Below are positions 44,493 through 53,022 of a stretch of DNA of 64,000 nucleotides, one piece after another. The notes under the pieces were generated by a model. It saw nothing but the letters and a program-made list of their open reading frames with translations, was not told where the DNA came from and ran no database searches. The stretch's first letter is position 1, and each line of letters opens with the position of its first letter. The stretch covers positions 4,278,001-4,342,000 of the forward strand of contig NZ_CP150144.1 in NCBI RefSeq assembly GCF_037963145.1, read 5' to 3'. Both the position numbers and the translations under genes were made by a program. This DNA is from Oceanobacillus sp. FSL K6-2867. Lineage in GTDB: Bacteria; Bacillota; Bacilli; Bacillales; Amphibacillaceae.

Positions 44493-45191
44493 ATGAAATA
44501 TATTCAAGATGAAACGTTATTGAAAAAATATTTATCGGAATATTATATAGGAGAAATGTTTCAGCAAAATAAAGATGTCCCATTTACATTACAGCAATTT
44601 GCATCGAAAGAGATCATTCTTTTAGAAGGTGCCGAAATGCAATCATTGCTGTTTTTAGTACACGGTAAAGCGAGAATAACATCCAGTATTGCAACTGGAA
44701 AATCATTATTGTTACGTTTTGTTCACCCGCTTTCAATTATTGGTGATATTGAATTAATCCGAGTTGAACCTGTTCAATCACAGGTCCAAGCAGTAACTGA
44801 GTGTCTATTGATCGGAATTCCATTTACATACATTAAACGATATGAAATGGAGAATCCAAAACTTTTACATACACTTTTAGAACATGTTAGTTTCAAACTT
44901 CAAACATGCACAACAGCTTCTCGTGTAAATTTATTAGCATCTGTAGAAAATAAATTTGCGAGTTATCTTCTGTCCACCCTGTCTCCTGATAAGGATAACC
45001 AATTCGGAATCGAGTTACAGACTTCAAACATTAAAGAAATCGCAAATTTGCTAGGGACAACCTATCGTCATCTCAACCGGATAATTCTTTCTTTAACGCA
45101 ACAGGGTATTATTGAAAAAAACAATAATTCGATACGCATTTTAAATTGGGAAAGATTAGAAAAAGCATCGAATGGAATTCGGTATAAATAG
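44493..45191 (+). CDS. Crp/Fnr-family regulator, YeiL-like
   Basis: This 232-residue protein has an N-terminal cyclic-nucleotide-binding fold (about 20-125) and a C-terminal winged helix with the recognition helix NIKEIANLLGTTYRHLNRIILSL near 170-192. It lacks the N-terminal cysteine cluster of Fnr; the few cysteines present are scattered. It resembles E. coli YeiL, a stationary-phase regulator. The effector is unknown. A palindrome precedes its ribosome site. The opposite neighbour is a HAD phosphatase. Confidence 0.8.
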   Translation: MKYIQDETLLKKYLSEYYIGEMFQQNKDVPFTLQQFASKEIILLEGAEMQSLLFLVHGKARITSSIATGKSLLLRFVHPLSIIGDIELIRVEPVQSQVQAVTECLLIGIPFTYIKRYEMENPKLLHTLLEHVSFKLQTCTTASRVNLLASVENKFASYLLSTLSPDKDNQFGIELQTSNIKEIANLLGTTYRHLNRIILSLTQQGIIEKNNNSIRILNWERLEKASNGIRYK

Positions 45192-45587
45192 ACAACGAGA
45201 GTATCCATTTTTATTAAACTTCGTGTCTCTATTTTATTCTATTTTTCAGCTATACTATTTATACGTTTATAAGGTTTAATCTCCCGGGTCTCATATGGTA
45301 CATAATAAATAGCTTGCATAGCATCAGTGGCTTGAAACTTCATCTAAGTCTTGTTATATATATTCATATATAACATACGGTGTTAACTCGATAATCTTCG
45401 CTTCTGTTATTTATTCAGGCTGTATTATTATGCAGCCATTCATAGTTAGCCTTGAAGACTATGCGCAATATATGATTTGTTGAATTGTAATACTCACCAG
45501 TAATTCCAGTTGCAGAACATTAGGATAAAACTTTAAATAAGATTTATTTGATCTCTTAGTTCCCTTCAAAGTATTTGTAAACAGTAA
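45192..45587. other. Intergenic region with small inverted repeats, no gene
   Basis: About 400 bases without a supported gene. Two short hairpins are visible: TGTTATATA facing TATATAACA at 45352-45375, and GGCTG facing CAGCC at 45418-45437. Neither has a T-run. Confidence 0.45.
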
Positions 45588-45618
45588 TAAACCCCCTCTA
45601 AACTATATCTAAAGGGGG
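45588..45618 (-). terminator. Intrinsic terminator of the AEC transporter gene
   Basis: CCCCC(T)C and AAGGGGG flank a short loop, and the minus strand continues into TTTATT. The G+C stem is five or six bases long. It lies about 17 bases past the stop codon. Confidence 0.6.
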
Positions 45619-45634
45619 ACTAAATACAAATAGT

Positions 45635-46552
45635 TTAAAACAAAATGGATGAAAAATATATAACGACAGTTACTGTAATAATGCTAAAAAGTGTCGAAAA
45701 TAAAACGATTTGTGCATGTAGTTCAGGCTCTATTTGATACTCCATAGCAATAGTTGATGTATTTCTTGAAGTAGGAAAAGAACTTGCAATAAATAATGAT
45801 TGTGCAACAATTCCATCAATGTTTAATAGGTATATCATGATTAATGCTAATAATGGACCCATTAGTAACCTTCCAAGTAAAGACCATGTTATGACTCGAT
45901 GGAAAAAACGAAGCTTAATGCTGGAAAGTTGTGCTCCTAGTAATAGGAGTGCTATTGCAACAAAACCATTCGCAAGCTGATTAAGAGGTATCAAAATAGG
46001 GTTAGGTATTTGAATTGTAAAAGATTGAAATAGAACCCCTAATAGGAGCGCATGGAATACAGGCAGCCTTAGAAATGATTGAATAATACCTCTGATTGTT
46101 TTTGTTGCGGATAGTAAGTTATAAATTCCATAGGAATAAGTTAATAGATTCTGGAAAATTAGAATGAAAATCTGAATGGAAACCCCCACGGGATTGTGAC
46201 TGAAAATTAATTGGCTTACTGGTAATCCATAATTACCGGAATTCATTAACGAAATACTATTTTTTAGAGCTGCACTTTCTCCCTTTTCTAACTTTAATAT
46301 TTTTGAAATGAAATGACTCACTATCATCAGACTAAAACTATAGAGCATTAAGTAGTATATTATCTGGAGCACTAAATCTATTTCTATACTAATATTATGT
46401 ATGTTCACAAATACAGCCGCTGGCATAAAGCAAAAAGTAAGAAGTGTTGATAGCTGCTTTAGGTTAAATTGAAACTTTCTTTGTATGAATGCGCCTACTA
46501 TCATCAATATCAATATTGGCAATATCACATCTAATATAATAAAAATTAACAT
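45635..46552 (-). CDS. AEC-family transporter (auxin efflux carrier-like)
   Basis: This 305-residue membrane protein has about ten predicted helices with the inverted repeat layout of AEC permeases. Helix-break motifs are seen in SLMNSGNYGLPV (near 104-115) and SSFPTSRNTSTIAM (near 263-276). Bacterial members carry organic acids such as malate. It has its own promoter region and terminator, so it stands alone. A weak ribosome site gives modest confidence in the start. Confidence 0.82.
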   Translation of the reverse strand: MLIFIILDVILPILILMIVGAFIQRKFQFNLKQLSTLLTFCFMPAAVFVNIHNISIEIDLVLQIIYYLMLYSFSLMIVSHFISKILKLEKGESAALKNSISLMNSGNYGLPVSQLIFSHNPVGVSIQIFILIFQNLLTYSYGIYNLLSATKTIRGIIQSFLRLPVFHALLLGVLFQSFTIQIPNPILIPLNQLANGFVAIALLLLGAQLSSIKLRFFHRVITWSLLGRLLMGPLLALIMIYLLNIDGIVAQSLFIASSFPTSRNTSTIAMEYQIEPELHAQIVLFSTLFSIITVTVVIYFSSILF

Positions 46553-46694
46553 TTACAACCTCATTCTAAATTTATCATAGTCGGAATGGATACTTTACTA
46601 AATAGGACCACATTCAAATTTAGTTTTATCTTATCAAAGATAGGATAATAAGAAAAATACAAAAAAGTTATATTTTTCAATAAGAAAAACTTAT

Positions 46695-46725
46695 ACAAAA
46701 AGGAAGTCGCCTGTTTAGACGACTT
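46695..46725 (-). terminator. Terminator after the FMN reductase gene
   Basis: AAGTCG (46704-46709) and CGACTT (46720-46725) form a short stem; the minus strand then reads CC-TTTTT. It ends the luciferase/FMN reductase operon. Confidence 0.6.
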
Positions 46726-46747
46726 TTAATCAATAAAACATTTTCAA

Positions 46748-47314
46748 TTAAAATCCATAAGCTGCTTCTTTCACTTCACGAATTTTTCGATATGTTTCTG
46801 CTAATAACATCGTATCTTCAACTAATCGATCAATTCGAAATAACACATCATCACTCGTTATTTCATTACGGTAAAAATCCTTCTCTTCCATAAATACGTA
46901 CTTTTGGACAATTTGAGCTTGCATATATGCGAGTATCGGTTTTAATTGCTGTTCTGCAATTAGATAGTGTTTGGATGAACCAGCCGTAACGACTATACTT
47001 ACAACTTTATCTTGAAATGCGTTTATTGGAAGTAAGTCAAAAATATTTTTTAATGGACCTGGAATAGAAGCTTGGAAGATTGGAGTTCCAATCATGATAA
47101 TATCGGCTTCCATAATTGTTTGTGCTACAAACTTTGTGTCCCCTTCATATTCTAAAAAATTGCGTCCATCACTGAACTGCATATCATAATCAGCTAAATC
47201 AATAAGTGTTACATCCGCCTCTGGATGTGTTTCGTTTAACGACTTTACAGTGTAATTCATCGCCGTTTTGGTTTTTGAACCAACTTTTGAGCCGGATAAT
47301 ACAACAATCTTCAC
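46748..47314 (-). CDS. NADPH-dependent FMN reductase (SsuE/MsuE family)
   Basis: This is a 188-residue flavodoxin-fold reductase that supplies reduced FMN. The phosphate-binding loop is LSGSKVGSKTKT (near 5-16) and the flavin contact GTPIFQASIPGPLKN is near 75-90. It directly follows the luciferase-like monooxygenase gene (14 bases), the usual pairing of a reductase with a flavin-dependent monooxygenase. Together they probably attack an organosulfur or similar compound. Confidence 0.88.
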   Translation of the reverse strand: MKIVVLSGSKVGSKTKTAMNYTVKSLNETHPEADVTLIDLADYDMQFSDGRNFLEYEGDTKFVAQTIMEADIIMIGTPIFQASIPGPLKNIFDLLPINAFQDKVVSIVVTAGSSKHYLIAEQQLKPILAYMQAQIVQKYVFMEEKDFYRNEITSDDVLFRIDRLVEDTMLLAETYRKIREVKEAAYGF

Positions 47315-47328
47315 TTAATCTCCCCCCT

Positions 47329-48387
47329 TTATTTCTTTGCTGTATGCTTTTTAATTGCAGGCAAAATTTCTGTGCCAATTAGTTCGATGTTTTTCTTTAA
47401 TTTATCAAAAGGCACGCCACCGAAATCCATTTGTCCGATATAACGCTGGTGGCCAAACACTTCATGCTGGTATAAAATTTTTTCTATGATTTGCTGTGGA
47501 CTTCCAATATTCATAACATCTCTAGGATCTGCACCTTGAGCAAAATGCTGCTTCGGATAGCCTCGCCCATTCGTTAGCTTCATTCCTTCATTTATATAAG
47601 GATAATATTCTTTCTGTGCCTGCTGCGTTGTTTCGCCAGCATAGAAAAATCCTGCTGTTGATATCGGAAGCTCTGCTGGATCATACCCGCTTTGACTCGC
47701 TGCTTCACGAAATGCATCAATCGATCGTTTGAAGCTTGTCGCTGGTCCACCCAGCATGGCAAGAAACATTGGGACCCCAGCATAGCCTGCTTTAATGGCA
47801 CTGGCAGGCGCACCGCCTACTGCACGCCAAATTGGCAGGGAGCCTTCTTTCGGACGTGGAATTACTTTTGCATTATTCAGGGGAGCACGGAATTGTCCGC
47901 TCCAATTAACAGACTCTTTTTTATTGATTTCAAGCAACAATTCAAACTTTTCTTCATACAATTCCTCATAATCACGAAGGTTGTAGCCTAATAAATCAAA
48001 GAGTCCTACTCTTGAAGCTCGCCCTGCTATAATTTCTGCTCTGCCTTTTGAAATTAAATCAATTGTAGCAAAGTCTTCATAAACACGGACTGGATCCAAC
48101 GTGCTAATTATTGTAGAGGAACTAGCAATTTTAATCTTACTCGTTGCTTGGGCAATGGCAGCTAATACAACAGAATGTGCCTGTGTTGTAAAATACTCCT
48201 GGTGGCTTTCACCTACACTAAAAAAATCAATACCTGCCTGCTCTGCAAGTCTTGCTAATTCAATAATTTCATGAATTCGCTGTTCAGCTGTAATTCGCTT
48301 TCCTGTATGTGGGTCTGAAATATGATCGCCTAACGTGTATAGTCCAAATTCTAATCCTTTGCTTGGATCAATGCGGTAATTTTCCAT
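47329..48387 (-). CDS. LLM-class flavin-dependent oxidoreductase
   Basis: This 352-residue TIM-barrel protein belongs to the bacterial luciferase-like family, with SVGESHQEY (near 56-64), the flavin-binding RAEIIAGRASRVG (near 133-145) and GVPMFLAMLGGPA. It uses reduced flavin and oxygen to oxidise an unknown substrate. The FMN reductase gene follows, and an HxlR-type regulator is divergent. Start ATG at 48387 is preceded by a weak ribosome site (GAAAGGTTG). Confidence 0.85.
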   Translation of the reverse strand: MENYRIDPSKGLEFGLYTLGDHISDPHTGKRITAEQRIHEIIELARLAEQAGIDFFSVGESHQEYFTTQAHSVVLAAIAQATSKIKIASSSTIISTLDPVRVYEDFATIDLISKGRAEIIAGRASRVGLFDLLGYNLRDYEELYEEKFELLLEINKKESVNWSGQFRAPLNNAKVIPRPKEGSLPIWRAVGGAPASAIKAGYAGVPMFLAMLGGPATSFKRSIDAFREAASQSGYDPAELPISTAGFFYAGETTQQAQKEYYPYINEGMKLTNGRGYPKQHFAQGADPRDVMNIGSPQQIIEKILYQHEVFGHQRYIGQMDFGGVPFDKLKKNIELIGTEILPAIKKHTAKK

Positions 48388-48460
48388 AAATATTTCAACC
48401 TTTCAATTCTTATGCTTTCTAGATGCAGTTAATATTCCTCTTTCATCACTTTCTTTATAA

Positions 48461-48482
48461 TGTTATTATGTCTTATATAACA
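48461..48482. promoter_or_regulatory. Inverted repeat in the LLM/HxlR divergent promoter
   Basis: TGTTAT-N10-ATAACA with extra near-matching bases outside lies midway between the two start codons. This is a plausible HxlR site. Confidence 0.4.
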
Positions 48483-48545
48483 ATAATTTGTAAGTACGCA
48501 CTTTAAATATACATAGTATATAAAAAGATACTTAGGAGGATCTGC

Positions 48546-48896
48546 ATGGAAAAGAAACCAGAACTTTGTCAGGTTGAAGATGCTTTGGGCATATTAGTCG
48601 GCAAATGGAAACCGATTATTTTGTTAAATCTTTTGCAGGAAGGAACGAAACGGTTTAGTGAACTAAAACGAAGTATGCCGGGGATTACGCAGAAAATGTT
48701 AACCAATCAGCTGCGGGAATTAGAGGCAGAGGACATTGTGATGCGTAAAGTATATCCGCAAGTACCCCCAAAAGTAGAGTATTCCATTACAGAATATGGA
48801 AAAAGCTTAGAGCCGATTTTAGAAGCCATGCATGAATGGGGAGTAAAGCACACTTTGCATAAACAGGAAAAGGTCAATCAAGAGAATATCCAGTAA
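48546..48896 (+). CDS. HxlR-family winged-helix regulator
   Basis: This is a 116-residue HxlR-type regulator. It opens with C-x-V-E-x-A-L ([19 protein letters not shown], near 8-26) and has a winged helix with [25 protein letters not shown] (near 40-65). The single cysteine at residue 8 is the conserved redox or electrophile-sensing position of this family. It is divergent from the LLM/FMN reductase operon, which it probably controls. AGGAGGATCTGC precedes the ATG. Confidence 0.88.
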   Translation: MEKKPELCQVEDALGILVGKWKPIILLNLLQEGTKRFSELKRSMPGITQKMLTNQLRELEAEDIVMRKVYPQVPPKVEYSITEYGKSLEPILEAMHEWGVKHTLHKQEKVNQENIQ

Positions 48897-48901
48897 GATT
48901 T

Positions 48902-48946
48902 CACATAAGATACCTCCAGCAAGTGGAGATATCTTATGTGGCAATC
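48902..48946. terminator. Bidirectional terminator between hxlR-type gene and ku
   Basis: CACATAAGATA (48902-48912) faces TATCTTATGTG (48930-48940), with CCTCC/GGAG nested inside. The stop codon of ku lies inside the 3' arm; C-TTTTTC follows on the plus strand. Confidence 0.75.
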
Positions 48947-49770
48947 TTTTTCTTCGTTGTTGTTTTTCGTTTTGCTTGTTTTGGCTTTGGTTTGTCTTTT
49001 TTGGCGCGGTCCAATGATGCTTGAAGTGCATCCATTAAGTTCGTAACATTATCAGGTGCAGCTTTCTCCTTACCTGTTGCAGTCTGTTCATTGTTTTTCT
49101 TCTCTTCAATTAATTCCATTAGTGCTGTTCGATAATCATCGGTATATTTCTCTGGTTCAAAGTCGTTCGTTAACTGTTCAATCAACATTTTAGCAGTATC
49201 TAACTCTTTTTTTACAATTTCAACTTCTTCTGGGATGTTTGGGACATCCTGTATACTTCTTACCTCATCCGGATAATGAATGGTCTCGACTACAAGCACG
49301 TTTTCATAAACCCGTATAACCGCAAGCTGTTCCTTTGCTCGAATAATTATTTTGGCAATCCCGATTTTTCCGGTATCGCTTAATGCACTGCGCAACAGCC
49401 CATAAGCCTTACCCCCTCCATCATTGGGAGATAAATAATAGCTCTTCTCAAAATAAATTGGATCAATATCTTCTAATTGAACAAAATCAAGGATTTCAAC
49501 AGCTTTATCCTCTTGTTCTTTCCTTAAGGATTCTAATTCTTCCTCATCTAAAATAACAAATTTATTTTTTGCATATTCATAGGCTTTGACAATATCTTCA
49601 TTTTTAACTTCTTTTTCACAAACAGGACAAACCTTTTCATATTTTACCGGGGATTTGCATTCCTTATGCAGCTGTCTTAATTTAATATCCTTGTTTTCAG
49701 TAGCTGCATGCATTTTCACCGGAATATTGACTAAACCAAAGCTAATGGTTCCCTTCCACATTGTATGCAT
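48934..49770 (-). CDS. ku: Non-homologous end joining protein Ku
   Basis: This is a 278-residue DNA end-binding protein. The Ku core (about 1-230) opens with MWKGTISFGLVNIPVKM and has LHKECKSPVKYEKVCPVCEKEV (near 34-55) and KYTDDYRTALMELIEEK (near 205-222). A lysine-rich tail (about 235-278) extends DNA binding. It recruits the divergent ligase LigD. AAAGGAGG precedes the ATG at 49770. A sporulation-type promoter-like sequence lies upstream, in agreement with the spore role known in B. subtilis. Confidence 0.95.
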   Translation of the reverse strand: MHTMWKGTISFGLVNIPVKMHAATENKDIKLRQLHKECKSPVKYEKVCPVCEKEVKNEDIVKAYEYAKNKFVILDEEELESLRKEQEDKAVEILDFVQLEDIDPIYFEKSYYLSPNDGGGKAYGLLRSALSDTGKIGIAKIIIRAKEQLAVIRVYENVLVVETIHYPDEVRSIQDVPNIPEEVEIVKKELDTAKMLIEQLTNDFEPEKYTDDYRTALMELIEEKKNNEQTATGKEKAAPDNVTNLMDALQASLDRAKKDKPKPKQAKRKTTTKKKIAT

Positions 49771-49817
49771 TAGCTCAACCTCCTTTCCCTTTAGTTTGCT
49801 GTTACTTTTAAATTCTA

Positions 49818-49846
49818 TTCAATGGATTAAATTCCGTAAATTATGC
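49818..49846 (-). promoter_or_regulatory. Possible forespore (SigG/SigF-like) promoter for ku
   Basis: On the minus strand GCATA (49842-49846) and CATTGAA (49818-49824) are separated by 17 bases. This resembles the SigG consensus G-x-A-T-A ... C-A-T-x-x-T-A with one -10 mismatch. B. subtilis ykoV/ykoU is expressed in the forespore, which makes the match worth noting, but it is weak by itself. Confidence 0.4.
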
Positions 49847-49873
49847 CACTTTATGAATATGGAGGTGCTTCCA

Positions 49874-51673
49874 ATGGATATTATGAAGCCCAGAATATCT
49901 TCTGAAATTCCACTCGGTGATGATTGGATCTATGAGGTTAAATATGATGGATTCAGATGTGTGCTTACGTGGGATACAGATGGCACAATTAAATTACTAA
50001 GTAAAAATAATACAGATTTAACAATAAACTTTCCTGAAATTACGTCGTATTGCCTGGAAGCTTATCCACTGGTTAAATCTTCTTTGCCTTTAACATTAGA
50101 TGGCGAACTTGTCATTGCGAATACTGATCACCAATCCAATTTTTCTCTGCTCCAAAAAAGAGGCAGATTAAAGAATCAAGAATCAATCCAAGAAGCTGCA
50201 AGTGTTCGACCAGCTACATTAATCCTATTTGATTTGTTAGTTTTAAAAGGAAAATCCTATAAATCCCAAAAACTTTACGTTAGAAAAAAAGCGCTTGAAG
50301 CTCTGTTTCATAAACTTCATGGAGAACGCATTTGGCTGATAGAGTCATTTCGCAGTGACGATATCATTAATAAAATTGTTTTTGAGCAAAAGGCTGAAGG
50401 GATGGTCGCGAAACGACGAACGAGTACGTACCAAACTGGAAAGCAGCATCATGATTGGTACAAAATTAAAAATTGGCGAGTAATCCATGGATTCCTCATA
50501 GCCTATGATACGGGAAATGACTATTTTGATATTGGTATTTTCCATCAAAATCAAATTTATGTGATTGGTAAATGCAAACACGGACTAGATAAAGATTCGT
50601 TTCAAACAGTAAAACAATTATTTATGATAAATGGAAAGAAACAAGGAAAACGCCATCTTTTGCCGCCAGCATTATGTGCTTCTATCCACACCCTTGATTT
50701 ATACAAACAAGAATTGCGGGAACCTGAATTTGCTGGCCTCTTGCCGCATGGTAAACCAGAAGAATGCACGTTTGAACGTTTACAGCTGGATTTGGCAATG
50801 CTCCCTAAAACAATTGATTTAACGAATACAGAAAAATTGCTATGGCCAGATGTTTATATTTCAAAAGGAGAACTTCTTTCATATATGCGAGAAATTTCTC
50901 CCTATATGCTCCCTTTTCTGCAGAAACGGGAACTAACCATTATTCGGTGTCCAGATGGTATTAATAAGGAGCATTTTTTTCAGAAACATTTACCGGACTA
51001 TGCTCCTGATTTCATTACTTCTATACCTTCAGGCGAGGGACGAACATTTGTTTGCGATCGTCTGGATACATTGATTTGGTTTGCAAATCATGGTGCTGTG
51101 GAGTACCACATCCCATTTCAGCATGCCAGAAGCACTGTACCATCAGAAATCGCTTTTGATCTTGATCCACCTGACAGGGAGCATTTTCATCTGGCTATTC
51201 GTGCAGCACAGCTTATAAAATCTTTACTTGATGATCTTAACTTGATCTCATTTGTTAAAACATCAGGAAATAAGGGTTTACAGATTTATATTCCATTGCG
51301 ACCAGGCAGCATGACATACGAAGAAACTGCGACCTTTACGAAAGCAATCGCCGTAACAATTGAAAATACGTATCCAGAATATTTTACAACGGAGCGGATG
51401 AAGAAAAAAAGAAATGGGCGATTGTACATTGATTATGTTCAGCATGGTAAGGATAAAACATTAATAGCTCCTTACTCTCCACGTATGACAAAAGAAGGAA
51501 CCGTGGCAACTCCTCTATTTTGGAAGGAAGTTAATGAGAATCTGCATCCTACCCATTTTACAATTCAAAATGTGATAGAGCGGGTCAAAAATAACGGTTG
51601 TCCATTCAGGAATTACTTTGATACGGCAACAACACAGTCTCTGAATAAAGTCTTACCGCTCGTAAGAGAATAA
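49874..51673 (+). CDS. ligD: Multifunctional DNA ligase LigD (ligase-polymerase)
   Basis: LigD seals and fills double-strand breaks held by Ku. The 599-residue protein has an N-terminal ATP-dependent ligase domain with the adenylation lysine K23 in EVKYDG. EGMVAKR (near 175) and the nucleotidyltransferase/OB fold follow to about 310. The C-terminal primase-polymerase domain has motifs D-L-D-P-P (near 435) and SGNKGLQIY (near 465). This ligase-polymerase order without a nuclease domain is the Bacillus type. An upstream extension of the frame is ruled out by GGAGGTG at 49861, fitting the ATG at 49874. It is divergent from ku, 103 bases apart. Confidence 0.93.
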   Translation: MDIMKPRISSEIPLGDDWIYEVKYDGFRCVLTWDTDGTIKLLSKNNTDLTINFPEITSYCLEAYPLVKSSLPLTLDGELVIANTDHQSNFSLLQKRGRLKNQESIQEAASVRPATLILFDLLVLKGKSYKSQKLYVRKKALEALFHKLHGERIWLIESFRSDDIINKIVFEQKAEGMVAKRRTSTYQTGKQHHDWYKIKNWRVIHGFLIAYDTGNDYFDIGIFHQNQIYVIGKCKHGLDKDSFQTVKQLFMINGKKQGKRHLLPPALCASIHTLDLYKQELREPEFAGLLPHGKPEECTFERLQLDLAMLPKTIDLTNTEKLLWPDVYISKGELLSYMREISPYMLPFLQKRELTIIRCPDGINKEHFFQKHLPDYAPDFITSIPSGEGRTFVCDRLDTLIWFANHGAVEYHIPFQHARSTVPSEIAFDLDPPDREHFHLAIRAAQLIKSLLDDLNLISFVKTSGNKGLQIYIPLRPGSMTYEETATFTKAIAVTIENTYPEYFTTERMKKKRNGRLYIDYVQHGKDKTLIAPYSPRMTKEGTVATPLFWKEVNENLHPTHFTIQNVIERVKNNGCPFRNYFDTATTQSLNKVLPLVRE

Positions 51674-51735
51674 CACGCCTTTTGAACAAAATTGACCACA
51701 TATTGTAGTAACACTAAAGGAGAGAATTAATCAAA

Positions 51736-52167
51736 ATGAATGAAAAAGATATCGTTAAGGAATTAAATGCATATTTAAAAGGAGAATATATGGGAATTCA
51801 CGCATATGAACACTATATTAAACACACAAATGACCCAAAACTGAAAAGCGAATTGCAGCGTATACAACAAGAACATAAACAACATGCTGCAAAAATTGCC
51901 GAACAAATTCAAAATTTAGGCGGTAAGGCCGCAGAGGATAATGGGATAAAGTCATCTATGCAGGAATTGATGATGAGTTTTAAAAATTACCCTGATCAAA
52001 AGACAGAGATAATTAAAGGCGTCCTTCAAGGGCAAGAAATGGGAATTCACCAGGTAGAAGAGATTATTCGTGGAGAATTGGATTCAAAAAGTCTTGATAT
52101 TGTTAAACAAAATTTAGATGAAGACAGAGCCCATATAAATCAGTTAAATGATCTGTTGCAGCAATAA
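51736..52167 (+). CDS. DUF2383/ferritin-like helical protein
   Basis: This 143-residue protein is almost all helix in a repeated pattern resembling a four-helix bundle. E-Y-M-G-I-H-A-Y-E-H-Y (near 17-27) and Q-E-M-G-I-H-Q-V-E-E (near 101-110) give two similar metal-ligand-like segments, with H-K-Q-H near 50-53 and EDRAH near 130. That suggests a ferritin-like di-iron site. The name DUF2383 is from sequence impression. No redox partner lies next to it. AAAGGAGAG precedes the ATG. Confidence 0.65.
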   Translation: MNEKDIVKELNAYLKGEYMGIHAYEHYIKHTNDPKLKSELQRIQQEHKQHAAKIAEQIQNLGGKAAEDNGIKSSMQELMMSFKNYPDQKTEIIKGVLQGQEMGIHQVEEIIRGELDSKSLDIVKQNLDEDRAHINQLNDLLQQ

Positions 52168-52174
52168 TCCCATT

Positions 52175-52211
52175 AAAAATCGGCCTTCTTCAAATAGAAG
52201 CCGATTTTTTT
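52175..52211. terminator. Bidirectional terminator after the ferritin-like gene
   Basis: AAAAATCGGC and GCCGATTTTTTT enclose an inner CTTC/GAAG stem at 52175-52211. It serves the ferritin-like and yugN-like genes, which converge. Confidence 0.85.
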
Positions 52212-52213
52212 AG

Positions 52214-52639
52214 TTAGGATATTTGGAAGTCGTTAATGGAACGATAAATGCGTTGAACTTGTTGCTCGCCGGCTTCCTCCCATCTGCTTTTATCTATTAT
52301 ATTACCGTCCTTATCAACCGGATCCTGAAACTGATTGAATCCTATTGTCGTTAATAATGAATTCTCATCCCAATCCAGACCCGTATTAACTACATGCTTG
52401 ATAACATATGGTTGTCCAAATTGAATATAAGCATTAGGATGGTCTAATTCTCCTTTCAGAACATTAAATGGAATTCTGATGTAAATTGTTTCTCCTCCTT
52501 CTCGGCAAAGGACCATATCAAACTTTCCATGATCATATTCAAAATTGCTGCAGAAGGTAAATCCATTTGCTCTAATTACTTTATGTACATCACCAAAATA
52601 TGCTTCCATTCCTTCAATTTGAGTTTGCAGTTTAAGCAT
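52214..52639 (-). CDS. YugN-like family protein
   Basis: This is a 141-residue soluble protein of the YugN type, with an LKLQTQIEGMEAYFGDVHKVI opening and G-E-T-I-Y-I-R-I-P-F-N (near 69-79). Aromatic residues repeat in a beta-rich core. No catalytic residues or signal peptide are visible. Function unknown. AAAGGAGTG precedes the ATG. A spaced arrangement of about 120 bases separates it from the DUF1540 gene. Confidence 0.7.
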   Translation of the reverse strand: MLKLQTQIEGMEAYFGDVHKVIRANGFTFCSNFEYDHGKFDMVLCREGGETIYIRIPFNVLKGELDHPNAYIQFGQPYVIKHVVNTGLDWDENSLLTTIGFNQFQDPVDKDGNIIDKSRWEEAGEQQVQRIYRSINDFQIS

Positions 52640-52758
52640 AATTGTTCACTCCTTTGATGACTAGTATTCACTTTTATGCAATGAAGATACCTGTAACTTA
52701 AGATTTGGAGCTTCATGTATTGTTAAGTAAAGGGCAACCTAATAGTTACCCTTAATAT

Positions 52759-52914
52759 TTAAACTTTTGGTACAAACGTTTTGCAATCTGTTTCTTCACT
52801 ATTTGAAGCTTCCTTCCCTTTACGATTGACAATATAAATCGCATTTGCATGGCATCTGTTGCCAGGTCCCCAGTACGTACAACTATTTACTTCACAAAGC
52901 ACATCTTTTGCCAT
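52759..52914 (-). CDS. DUF1540 small cysteine-rich protein
   Basis: This 51-residue protein is rich in cysteine: C7, C12 and C21 in the pattern CEVNSC...RCHA, and a final C near 44 (TDCKTFVP). The pattern suits a small zinc-binding or redox fold. DUF1540 proteins occur in spore-formers and clostridia without a known role. The ATG at 52914 follows AAGGAGGTG; an extended frame of 11 codons covers that site. Confidence 0.85.
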   Translation of the reverse strand: MAKDVLCEVNSCTYWGPGNRCHANAIYIVNRKGKEASNSEETDCKTFVPKV

Positions 52915-52974
52915 AAGAGCCACCTCCTTATTTGTTATCATTAACAAATAAGAATGGTTTAATGCCTATTACGA

Positions 52975-53022
52975 AAAAAATAACGTTTCATTGCACGATA
53001 ATATCGTACAATGAAACGTTAT
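52975..53022 (-). terminator. Intrinsic terminator of the methyltransferase gene, 43-bp hairpin
   Basis: ATAACGTTTCATTG (52980-52993) faces CAATGAAACGTTAT (53009-53022), with ACGATA/TATCGT nested inside. The minus strand continues into seven T. The stop codon of the methyltransferase lies inside the hairpin. Confidence 0.88.

Noticed and set aside
52980..53022. Long inverted repeat as a mobile element end
   Set aside because: Its position over the methyltransferase stop codon and the following seven T identify it as an intrinsic terminator.
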